Positions 8,744-16,233 of a stretch of DNA of 64,000 nt are shown piece by piece; within the stretch, counting starts at the first letter, position 1; every line of letters begins with the position of its first letter. The notes beneath the pieces are model-generated. The model searched no databases, had not been told where the DNA came from, and worked only from the letters and a program-made list of their open reading frames with translations. The position numbers and the translations under genes are program-made. The DNA comes from RHLJ01 sp048058975 (GTDB lineage Bacteria > Bacteroidota > Rhodothermia > Balneolales > Balneolaceae). Location of the stretch: the NCBI GenBank assembly GCA_048058975.1, contig JBLLNP010000022.1, positions 1 to 64,000 on the forward strand, written 5' to 3'.

Positions 8744-9592
8744 CTAGTTTTTTGCCATGGTAGTTTTCGTTGTAGAAGTAATATACATGGGGATGGTAAT
8801 TCCTTGGGTACTAACGGAGCCATTCATCTCTGTCTCAGATTCTGAAGAAAGAATAGCTCCACTTTCATTGTTGATTATATAGCTTCCTTTTTGTGTTCCT
8901 TCCATATCCATGTCTAACTGCATTCCATTGAAAGCTCCCTTTCCTGAAATAATCAACGTGCCATCTGTAGTTATTTCATTACCTGACAAACTATAGTCAG
9001 AGGTTAAAGAAACGGGCATGTTATTAAGGGTAAGGTTTTTCTCTTTTGTCCATTCACTTGCTGGAGACTCCGGGTATATATTAAATTTCGTATCTAAATT
9101 TGAAGTGAGGTTTTCTTCGGTATATGCGGAGGAAATTTGCGAAATAGATTGTGCCAATGGGGTGCCTTCTAACGTATTTTTAACATGTGCTTGGGCAGCT
9201 TCTGTACCTATAACTTCTAAAACCCTCCCGGACCTGTCCATTTTAAATGAAAACTCAACCCCCGTAATTGCTTTCATAGTTAAGTCGGTTGTGCTAGTTC
9301 CATCAGAACTCATTGTCACAGTACCTTGAGGACTACCAGCTGTTGTTTTATTAGATAAGGATGTTACTTTAATAGTGAATATCCCATTTTCTACAGAAGA
9401 GATTTCATATTTTTCAACTGTTTCTACTTGATTGGTAATTTCCATTTCCTGCCCCATCATCATCTGAGTAATAATTTGATCTACAGAGGTGGTTACGGTG
9501 TAAGAGTCTCCCTTTTTAAAATCATATTGTTGAGCTACAGTAATACTGAAAAGCATTAATAAAAAAAGAGGCGATAGAATTAGTTTTTTCAT
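8744..9592 (-). CDS. Secreted DUF6263-like protein
   Basis: 282 residues from the second ATG (MKKLILSP); a start three codons earlier is also open. A signal peptide ends at TVAQ. The mature protein reads like the DUF6263 family: QYDFKKGDSYTVTTSVDQ at the start, a central KMDRSGRVLEV, and a series of beta-strand repeats ending in a TTTKTTM strand. Function unknown. It heads the minus-strand run DUF6263, DUF423, lipoprotein, DUF427. The family name is from memory. Confidence 0.7.
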   Translation of the reverse strand: MKKLILSPLFLLMLFSITVAQQYDFKKGDSYTVTTSVDQIITQMMMGQEMEITNQVETVEKYEISSVENGIFTIKVTSLSNKTTAGSPQGTVTMSSDGTSTTDLTMKAITGVEFSFKMDRSGRVLEVIGTEAAQAHVKNTLEGTPLAQSISQISSAYTEENLTSNLDTKFNIYPESPASEWTKEKNLTLNNMPVSLTSDYSLSGNEITTDGTLIISGKGAFNGMQLDMDMEGTQKGSYIINNESGAILSSESETEMNGSVSTQGITIPMYITSTTKTTMAKN

Positions 9593-9648
9593 GATGACCA
9601 ATAAATAAGATTCTTAAGAAGTTAGTTTACTGAAAATTTTACCACTAA

Positions 9649-9672
9649 AGATAACATATAGATAACGGTTAT
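9649..9672. promoter_or_regulatory. Candidate operator between divergent genes
   Basis: AGATAAC occurs twice, at 9649-9655 and 9660-9666, starting 11 bases apart. The second copy runs into the dyad ATAAC-G-GTTAT (9662-9672). It lies between the DUF6263 gene (minus) and the DUF411 metal-binding gene (plus). Function inferred only from symmetry and position. Confidence 0.35.
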
Positions 9673-9771
9673 TTATGCAAATTGTAAAGACTTTTTCTTT
9701 TTTAACACAGAATAAGTTTCCTCCCTAAATGATTATTATCTTCTGAACATCCTGAAAGAAATAATTTAATA

Positions 9772-10263
9772 ATGACAAACAATAAGATTTTAATAGTTGG
9801 GCTCCTTTTTACCATCGGCTTTGCAGCTGTGCTTTTTTTATCTGGTGATAAAGCCCCTGAACAAGTTGAAACAACAACTGCTGATGGCAAGCTTGAAGTA
9901 ATCATGTACAAAAATGAAGGTTGTATGTGCTGTACCAAATGGGCTGATAAAATGAACGAAGAAGAATTTGCCGTAATTGAAAAGCCCGTGCCAAACCTGA
10001 ATGAAATTAAAGCTGAGAACGGAATAACCCGTGAGCTGGCTTCTTGCCATACTGCTTTTGTGGATGGATATATCGTAGAAGGTCACGTGCCCATTGAAGA
10101 CGTTCAAAGATTACTAAAGGAACGACCTGAAGCTATTGGGTTAACCGTTCCCGGTATGCCCATAGGGTCGCCTGGAATGGAAGTTCCCGGAAGAGAAGCG
10201 GATAACTACGATGTACTGTTGATCGCGAAAGACGGTTCAACTACCGTGTTTGCGTCTCACTAA
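9772..10263 (+). CDS. DUF411 metal-binding protein
   Basis: 163 residues. An N-terminal membrane anchor or uncleaved signal (about 5-22) is followed by a thioredoxin-like DUF411 domain with the family motif YKNEGCMCCTKWADKM, LASCHTAFVDGYIVEGHVP, and a C-terminal Met/Gly/Pro-rich stretch (GLTVPGMPIGSPGMEVPG). The three-Cys CxCC site and the His/Met positions are typical of copper or other soft-metal binding. Its neighbours, a PCu(A)C chaperone, SCO1 and a CDF exporter just downstream, support a copper-handling role. Confidence 0.9.
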   Translation: MTNNKILIVGLLFTIGFAAVLFLSGDKAPEQVETTTADGKLEVIMYKNEGCMCCTKWADKMNEEEFAVIEKPVPNLNEIKAENGITRELASCHTAFVDGYIVEGHVPIEDVQRLLKERPEAIGLTVPGMPIGSPGMEVPGREADNYDVLLIAKDGSTTVFASH

Positions 10264-10269
10264 GCAATC

Positions 10270-10380
10270 CGGTTCTAAAATAAATTCGTACGAACCGAAA
10301 GACACTTCATAAAGTGTTAGTATTCGTACACCGAATAACTCAAACCGACAAAAAGCCCGAGCCTGAACCGCTCGGGCTTT
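10270..10380 (+). terminator. Run of four hairpins ending in a terminator
   Basis: CGGTTC/GAACCG (10270-10275 with 10292-10297), ACACTT/AAGTGT (10302-10317), TATTCG/CGAATA (10321-10337), then the strong terminator AAAGCCCGAGC/GCTCGGGCTTT (10352-10380). The last hairpin has A on one side and T on the other, so it can serve both the DUF411 gene and the convergent PCu(A)C gene. The three extra hairpins suggest a structured 3' UTR. Confidence 0.75.
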
Positions 10381-10385
10381 CTTGA

Positions 10386-10832
10386 TTAGTTTGAAGTTGT
10401 TTTAACAGGGAGCTTCACTTCAAAACCTTCGGAAGAAGAAAATTCCAGAGTAAAAATTATACTATCGCCTTCAACTAAATCCATTTCAGGCTGGATAATC
10501 ATCACATGGAGTCCGCCTTGTTTAAAGGCAACCGTTTCACCAGCCGGAAGAGGCACGAACTCCTGCTCTTTCATACCCATCAGTCCATCTTCAGTTTTAT
10601 AAGATTTGTGGATCTGAGTGGTGGTAGTCACATTTGAGGAAACAGAAAATAATGTATCAGTTACAGTAGTACTATTTGTAAGGTTAAAGTATGCCGCGCT
10701 CATCATACCAGCTTTACCGGGACGCACCCAGCCATCTATTATTTCAATACTACCGGAAAGGGGTTGTTTTTCAGGAGAAGAACAACTGAAAACAAGAAAA
10801 AGAGAAACTGAGAGAATGTAGAAAGTTTTCAT
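10386..10832 (-). CDS. PCu(A)C periplasmic copper chaperone
   Basis: 148 residues. A lipoprotein signal ends at SC (SLFLVFSC). The mature protein matches the PCu(A)C fold: IEIIDGWVRPGKAGMMSAAYF, the first copper ligands in QIHKSYKTEDGLMGMKE, PLPAGETVAFKQGGLHVMI with the second His/Met pair, and a final strand. These proteins hold Cu(I) and deliver it to the CuA site of cytochrome oxidase. The gene start overlaps the SCO1 stop by four bases. Confidence 0.93.
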   Translation of the reverse strand: MKTFYILSVSLFLVFSCSSPEKQPLSGSIEIIDGWVRPGKAGMMSAAYFNLTNSTTVTDTLFSVSSNVTTTTQIHKSYKTEDGLMGMKEQEFVPLPAGETVAFKQGGLHVMIIQPEMDLVEGDSIIFTLEFSSSEGFEVKLPVKTTSN

Positions 10833-11407
10833 TTAAGCGATTGAAAGTCTTCAATAATAAGATTTGGGACTTGGGGCATACTGCCACCATATTCAATAAT
10901 CACTCGGGATTTCTTATCAAGCACCATAATTTTATCCGAGTGATTTAAAAAGTAAATCTCTCTTCCATCGCTGGTAGTAGTTGTAAGAGAAACCTGGCTT
11001 CTCACACGAACACTATCCATAAAAGCACTGATTACCTCCGGTTCTCCTGTAAGAAAGTCGAAGTTCTCATTCAGTTTAAAAACCTGTTTATAATCAGAAA
11101 GAACGGATGGCGTATCTCTTTCGGGATCGAAAGTGACTCCAAGAAAATGTACGTCTTCCCGGTAGCCGAGTTCCCGCTGGATTTTCACCAGGTTCTGAGT
11201 AATTAAGGGGCAAATATCCGGGCAGTTAGTGTAGAGAAATCCCATCACCACATATTTTCCCTGGTAGTCATCCGGAAAGGTGACGGTAGCACTGTCCTGA
11301 TTTACCAGCTGAAAGGAAGTGTCACTTAAATCGTCAATTACATCGGGACCGGATTGGCAATTCACTAAAAGCAATACAGGTACAAGGACAAAGAAAAGTT
11401 TTCTCAT
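10829..11407 (-). CDS. SCO1/SenC copper-delivery protein
   Basis: 192 residues with a lipoprotein signal (LLLVNC). It has a thioredoxin fold with the copper-binding CPDIC motif in YTNCPDICP, the family GVTFDPERDTP motif, and the distal His ligand in YFLNHSDK. SCO proteins metallate or reduce the CuA centre of cytochrome c oxidase together with PCu(A)C. The adjacent overlapping PCu(A)C gene fits that partnership exactly. The CDF exporter lies six bases upstream on the same strand. Confidence 0.95.
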   Translation of the reverse strand: MRKLFFVLVPVLLLVNCQSGPDVIDDLSDTSFQLVNQDSATVTFPDDYQGKYVVMGFLYTNCPDICPLITQNLVKIQRELGYREDVHFLGVTFDPERDTPSVLSDYKQVFKLNENFDFLTGEPEVISAFMDSVRVRSQVSLTTTTSDGREIYFLNHSDKIMVLDKKSRVIIEYGGSMPQVPNLIIEDFQSLK

Positions 11408-11413
11408 ATTTTT

Positions 11414-12343
11414 TTAATGATGATGATGTTCCAGCTCGTGGTGCACAGCTCCGCACGGTTCAAACTCGAATTCCAGCGTGGAGTGGAAAATCCCGAATTC
11501 ATCATGGAGGAGTTTTTTCAACTTTGATTTTACTTCTTCCATTCTGGAAAGATCCTCTTCTTTGATTACCACATGGCACTCCAGCATTATCTGGGATTCA
11601 TCGAGTTGCCAAACATGCATGTGGTGTACTCCGCAGACTTCATCAATACCCTGCATTGCGGTTTGCAGATCAGAAATATCAAGGTTATCAGGTTTCGATT
11701 GCATTAGAATATCGATGGTTTCGCGAAGCATGTGGTAAGAGTGAAATAAAATATAGGCTCCGATTCCCACGGTAAGTATCGTATCAACAATAAACCATTC
11801 GTATTTATAAATAAGCCATCCACCGATAATCACCCCAACCGAAGAGAGTCCATCCGAAAGAATATGAATATAGGCGCTTCTCATATTCAGGTTTTCTTTC
11901 GACTCTTTGAAAAGCAGCGCTGCTGTAATAAAGTTTCCAAAAAGCCCTACAATAGCTACCCAAAACATAGTGAATCCATCGATGGGTTGAGGATCGAAAA
12001 AGCGTTCAACTCCTTCTTTAATCAGGAATAAAGCAACTATAACCAGCGTAATCAGGTTTATGAACGCACCAATGATTTCAGCTCGTTTATATCCGAATGT
12101 TTTGCTTTGGTTTACTCCTTTTCTCGAAATTTTTCTTGCGACAAGACTGATGATAAGGGATAGTGTATCGTTTAGGTTATGAACGGCATCGGAAAGGAGA
12201 GCAAGGCTGTTTGAAAGAATCCCACCAATAAACTCAGCAAGGGTGATAGCCAGATTCAGAATAATGGAAATCCAGAGTTTCCAAACTGAGGTATCATCAA
12301 TATTTGGATGATGATGATGGTGGTGTTTATGATCGTGCGCCAT
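11414..12343 (-). CDS. CDF-family divalent cation exporter (CzcD/ZitB-like)
   Basis: 309 residues with six transmembrane helices between about 20 and 210. The binding site motifs are LLSDAVHNLNDTLS (HxxxD in helix 2) and HILSDGLSSVG (HxxxD in helix 5). A cytoplasmic C-terminal domain follows (GVHHMHVWQLDESQIMLECHV). Both ends are His-rich (HDHKHHHHHHPN at the start, HHELEHHHH at the end), typical for Zn/Co/Cd exporters of the cation diffusion facilitator family. It is first in the minus-strand metal run CDF, SCO1, PCu(A)C. Confidence 0.95.
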   Translation of the reverse strand: MAHDHKHHHHHHPNIDDTSVWKLWISIILNLAITLAEFIGGILSNSLALLSDAVHNLNDTLSLIISLVARKISRKGVNQSKTFGYKRAEIIGAFINLITLVIVALFLIKEGVERFFDPQPIDGFTMFWVAIVGLFGNFITAALLFKESKENLNMRSAYIHILSDGLSSVGVIIGGWLIYKYEWFIVDTILTVGIGAYILFHSYHMLRETIDILMQSKPDNLDISDLQTAMQGIDEVCGVHHMHVWQLDESQIMLECHVVIKEEDLSRMEEVKSKLKKLLHDEFGIFHSTLEFEFEPCGAVHHELEHHHH

Positions 12344-12373
12344 GGTTGAAATTACGGCTGATCCACACGGGGG

Positions 12374-12823
12374 TCAACTTAAAAACCAGATAAGAAAACT
12401 GACGGCTAACGAACCAACCATTAAAAAATAGGCTTGTTTTACCGGTTTATCTGGTAAAAATTGATACACAGGCTTTTCCAAAAAAACAGAAAGTAATTGT
12501 TCTCTCATTTTTCTTTCTTCTTCATTAAGATCGGTGTCATCTTTTATCAGTACTTCGGGGTTTGCGGAGAGCTCATCAACCTGTTCGTTCAAAAAAATGG
12601 CAATCGTATGTTCATCTATGCTTGCGAGGCCACTCGTAATTAAATAGGTAGGTACACCAACCATAAAGATGGCCACGGCGACAATGGTTTTATCAAAAAC
12701 GCTTAACTCAAGGAACAGCCCAAGGATCATACTAATCATAGCTGCTAATCCCAGCATACACAGAAGTGCGCTGAGTATAAGCCGTAGCTTCCAATTAGTA
12801 AGACCTTCGGTTAGCACATTCAT
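12374..12823 (-). CDS. Membrane protein of unknown function
   Basis: 149 residues. Two adjacent N-terminal transmembrane helices (about 14-65) are followed by an acidic soluble middle (about 70-120) and one C-terminal helix (about 130-148). No family recognised. It lies nine bases downstream of the M14 peptidase gene on the same strand, so the two are probably in one transcript. Confidence 0.7.
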   Translation of the reverse strand: MNVLTEGLTNWKLRLILSALLCMLGLAAMISMILGLFLELSVFDKTIVAVAIFMVGVPTYLITSGLASIDEHTIAIFLNEQVDELSANPEVLIKDDTDLNEEERKMREQLLSVFLEKPVYQFLPDKPVKQAYFLMVGSLAVSFLIWFLS

Positions 12824-12832
12824 TTAGTTTGA

Positions 12833-14095
12833 TTAATTATTCTTTTGTTGATTCCATTCTACCAGTAACAATTTCATGAGCGACTGAGCTGCATTTGCAC
12901 CAAGCTCTCTGATTTGGAATTCGTCAAGTTCGTCATCTACCTCAAAGGTTACTGCATCTGATCCAAAAGTATGATACATCCAGTTTTTCGAAATGGGAGA
13001 ACTTGTATCAAATTCTTCACTTCGGAAAAATAATTCGGGATTATCTTCTTTGACCAATACAGCCCAACGCTGAGTTAGGTTATCCGGTTTTGTAACTACT
13101 TCTTCGTTAATTGGGTAAAAAATATTTTCATTGGTTGAATGGAAGTCGATTCCATAAAACACAGTTGCTGATTCATTGTCCTTCAAAGGTAAAAGAGCAT
13201 CGCGAACCGCTTGTGTTTCAGGTTGATTGAAATTTTCCCAATCGCGGTTCAGGTCTATTCCACGGAAATTGTGCCTCCAATGGCCATTTACCACTCCATC
13301 GGGGTTTATGATTGGGTAAGCTTTTACCATAAAATATTTCCGAAATTCCTTTGCCAGTTCAGAATCGGAAATTAGCTCATTCCAAAATGCCTGGTATGCA
13401 CGGTATCCTGAGACTTCGGGTGGATGTTGCCTGCTTAACAGAATCAATACTCCCGGAACGTTCACGTTCGTTTCATCTGCAGTAAACTCGAATACTGGAC
13501 GGTTTTCGTGAGAGAATCCAACTGTATCGATGGTAATGAATGGCTTTTGAGGCCTCATGGTTTGAGCAACCAGGTCTGAGAATCGAATGTTATCCAGAAA
13601 ATGTGCTGAGACCGTTTGAGGATTTTCATCTACATGTAATGCAAAGGTTAATGTACCGTCTGAGGTGTCGTATTTTGCATCCTGGATAATATGGCTGAAT
13701 TGAACGGTTCCCTTTTGGCCGGATATTTTCGGTAAATACCGGTGTCTTCCACCTTTATATTTCAGTCTCAGGTTTATAGCCTGAGCAGAATCACTCCATA
13801 TCTTAAAACCAAACCAGGGGCTGTTGTTAATGGGGGCATTTTCAGGCAAAAGTAATACCTCGAAGGTATTTTCGTTCACCTGGTAAAAATCATTTGCCCG
13901 TGCTGACTCAAACTCATTACTAATCCATATCTTCGGGGAGCCAGTGCCAACAATTCTCCGTTTTTGAGGTTCGGTTTCTTTGCCTATAGTATTGGTAACT
14001 CCCGGAGGATCGTAGGAAAAGCCTGTGAATTTGGAAGAAGACTTACATGCCAATAAAAGAATTGGAACAAGTAAGAGAAATTTTGTTTTAACCAT
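12833..14095 (-). CDS. M14-family zinc carboxypeptidase-like lipoprotein
   Basis: 420 residues from the ATG at 14095, which gives a lipoprotein signal with lipobox LLAC. ATGs at 14101 and 14152 are alternatives. An N-terminal beta-rich domain of about 170 residues precedes the peptidase domain. Zinc ligands are in RQHPPEVSG (HxxE) and DFHSTNENIF, the substrate-binding region is NPDGVVNGHWRHNFRGIDLNRDW, and the catalytic Glu lies in VTFEVDDE. The arrangement matches M14 enzymes of the AGBL/cytosolic-carboxypeptidase-like type with an N-terminal domain. It is probably an exported peptidase. Confidence 0.88.
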   Translation of the reverse strand: MVKTKFLLLVPILLLACKSSSKFTGFSYDPPGVTNTIGKETEPQKRRIVGTGSPKIWISNEFESARANDFYQVNENTFEVLLLPENAPINNSPWFGFKIWSDSAQAINLRLKYKGGRHRYLPKISGQKGTVQFSHIIQDAKYDTSDGTLTFALHVDENPQTVSAHFLDNIRFSDLVAQTMRPQKPFITIDTVGFSHENRPVFEFTADETNVNVPGVLILLSRQHPPEVSGYRAYQAFWNELISDSELAKEFRKYFMVKAYPIINPDGVVNGHWRHNFRGIDLNRDWENFNQPETQAVRDALLPLKDNESATVFYGIDFHSTNENIFYPINEEVVTKPDNLTQRWAVLVKEDNPELFFRSEEFDTSSPISKNWMYHTFGSDAVTFEVDDELDEFQIRELGANAAQSLMKLLLVEWNQQKNN

Positions 14096-14238
14096 ATGCA
14101 TTTTTCTGTACCGGCTAATAGTAATGAATAGTGATAAACTTTTTTGGTTCATTTCAAATAATAAATCTTCGGGTTATACTTTGCACTCCAATAATTAGGA
14201 AATAAATCATTTATCAGGCTAAACATATCACTTTTTTT

Positions 14239-16233
14239 TTGGTAACCTTTTTAGGGATGCTAATCATTTCATGGAGTTTGGCAGCTCAGGAAACAGAAGA
14301 AGGGAGAAAAGATCGCATTTGGAAGGTAAGTATCGAAGGCAATAAACGGTTCGAAGACATTGTAATAAAAAAATACATTGCGACCGAACAACCCTCGGTA
14401 TGGAAGCGACTTACCTTTTTGGGAAGAAGCGGTTATCAGGTTTCGGAAACAGAAATAAGGAAAGATGTAATTAGGATTGAGCGATTCTACCAACGAAGAG
14501 GCTACAACGATGTGGAAGTTTCCTATCAATTGGAATCCAAACGAAAAGAATGGAGAAAGCACCTTACTTTTTTTGTAACAGAAAATATACCAATTCGCAT
14601 TGACTCTGTAGAAATACAGCTCACAGCTTCCCCAAAGGACAGTGCCTTTATAAGTAATAATGGAGATTTTACCAGGTCACTAAGGCGGTCACCCTATCGA
14701 AAAGGAAGAGTTTATGAACCGATTGAAGAAACAGAGGTAATAGCCCGTTTTGAACAAACACTTAGGGGCCTTGGATATCCCTATTCCAACACAAAAGTGA
14801 GAGCAAAAACCGATTCGATAGCAAAAAAAACGGACTTGATAATTACAACAGAGTCAGGTCCGAGAGCAAGATTTGATAGCATTTTTGTAGAAGGAGAGGC
14901 AACACTTTCAAAAGAACTGATAGTTAGAGAAAGTGGGATAAAAAAAGGAGACTATTTTAGCGAAGCAGATATGCGCGAAGCGCAACGCGAAGTTTTTAAA
15001 CACCACCTTTTTCGGTTGGCATTAGTCTCCATTCCCGATCAACCTAGAGACACAACACTTAATGTGCTGCTAAGAGTAAAAGAACTTCCACTTCGGTCGG
15101 TTCAGCTACGCTTGGGTAGTGGAGATTTTGATCGCGTTATTGAAGATGATGGAAGGATATCCGGGTCTAATTTTTATCGATTATTTCGAGGCCAGGCAAC
15201 ATGGGTATATCGAAACGTTAGAGGTAAGGGCGAACAATTCAGTACATCAGGAAAACTCTCGTTTTACGACCGAAAGATCAGCGCTGAATATTTATTTCCA
15301 TATGTGTATAACACTAAAAGTAGCGTAAACATCAATCCGTACTACCAGTTCAGAGACGAACGTAGTTATGAGATTCTTACAGCAGGAATTATCAATACAT
15401 TTGGCTACGAATATAATCGCAACTTAACCGGGTCTTTTTCTTATCAATTCGCCATAAATAACGAGTCTAACGTACGTAGTACAACGGAAGAGGTAAGTAT
15501 AGAGCAAGTCCTTCCGGATAGTTTACTGTCATACAATATTTCTTCGTTTTCAGTGAACCTTTATTATTCAAGAAATCTACAAAGAGGAAGACGAGGATTA
15601 ATCGTTCAGCCTTCGCTTGAATTTTCCGGTTTATTTGGAGAGTCAACATTCAGCTTTAATAAAGCTGCACTTGATATAAGAAAATACTCTGAGATAAACC
15701 GGAATTTAGTTTTAGCCACAAGAGTTAGAGGAGGCGCAATTTATTCAGCAAGACAGGATTCACTCCCATCAGATGTTAAGTTTTATGTGGGAGGAACAAA
15801 CTCGGTTAGAGGTTGGACTACTCAATTTTTAGGTCCTAAACGTGTAGTTGAAACTATTTCAACAGAAGTGAACGACGGGACGGAAGTATCGGATACTACC
15901 TTAAGCTATGTACCAATTGGTGGGCGTGGGTTATTCAATTTCAATATCGAGTTTAGGCAGCGACTGCACGGATTAATGAAAGGTTTTGGTATTGCGGTAT
16001 TTCTGGATGGCGGTCAAGTTTGGAGAAGGATGAGTGATGTTGATCTCAAAAACGTCCAATTTGGAATAGGTGGTGGACTAAGATACGAATCTCCAATTGG
16101 TCCGATAAGAGTTGATGTTGGCTATAAAATAAATCCAAATGAACAGGATCTGAGACAATTTCCAGGGGGGATAGACCGCGGCGGAAGGTTCGCACGCTGG
16201 GATATTCATTTAACAATTGGACAGGCTTTTTAA
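14239..16233 (+). CDS. TamA/BamA-like outer-membrane assembly protein
   Basis: 664 residues. A signal sequence is followed by POTRA repeats (about 25-300; IWKVSIEGNKRFEDIVI, FDSIFVEGEATLSKELI) and a C-terminal bacterial surface antigen barrel (about 310-664), which includes the RGWTTQFLGP motif and ends in IHLTIGQAF. The next gene, overlapping by one base, is TamB-like, so this is the outer-membrane half of a TamA-TamB system for envelope biogenesis. The start is unclear. TTG at 14239 is the best annotated start, ATG at 14257 gives a short signal, and the frame is open to 14206 without any ATG. Confidence 0.9.
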   Translation: MVTFLGMLIISWSLAAQETEEGRKDRIWKVSIEGNKRFEDIVIKKYIATEQPSVWKRLTFLGRSGYQVSETEIRKDVIRIERFYQRRGYNDVEVSYQLESKRKEWRKHLTFFVTENIPIRIDSVEIQLTASPKDSAFISNNGDFTRSLRRSPYRKGRVYEPIEETEVIARFEQTLRGLGYPYSNTKVRAKTDSIAKKTDLIITTESGPRARFDSIFVEGEATLSKELIVRESGIKKGDYFSEADMREAQREVFKHHLFRLALVSIPDQPRDTTLNVLLRVKELPLRSVQLRLGSGDFDRVIEDDGRISGSNFYRLFRGQATWVYRNVRGKGEQFSTSGKLSFYDRKISAEYLFPYVYNTKSSVNINPYYQFRDERSYEILTAGIINTFGYEYNRNLTGSFSYQFAINNESNVRSTTEEVSIEQVLPDSLLSYNISSFSVNLYYSRNLQRGRRGLIVQPSLEFSGLFGESTFSFNKAALDIRKYSEINRNLVLATRVRGGAIYSARQDSLPSDVKFYVGGTNSVRGWTTQFLGPKRVVETISTEVNDGTEVSDTTLSYVPIGGRGLFNFNIEFRQRLHGLMKGFGIAVFLDGGQVWRRMSDVDLKNVQFGIGGGLRYESPIGPIRVDVGYKINPNEQDLRQFPGGIDRGGRFARWDIHLTIGQAF

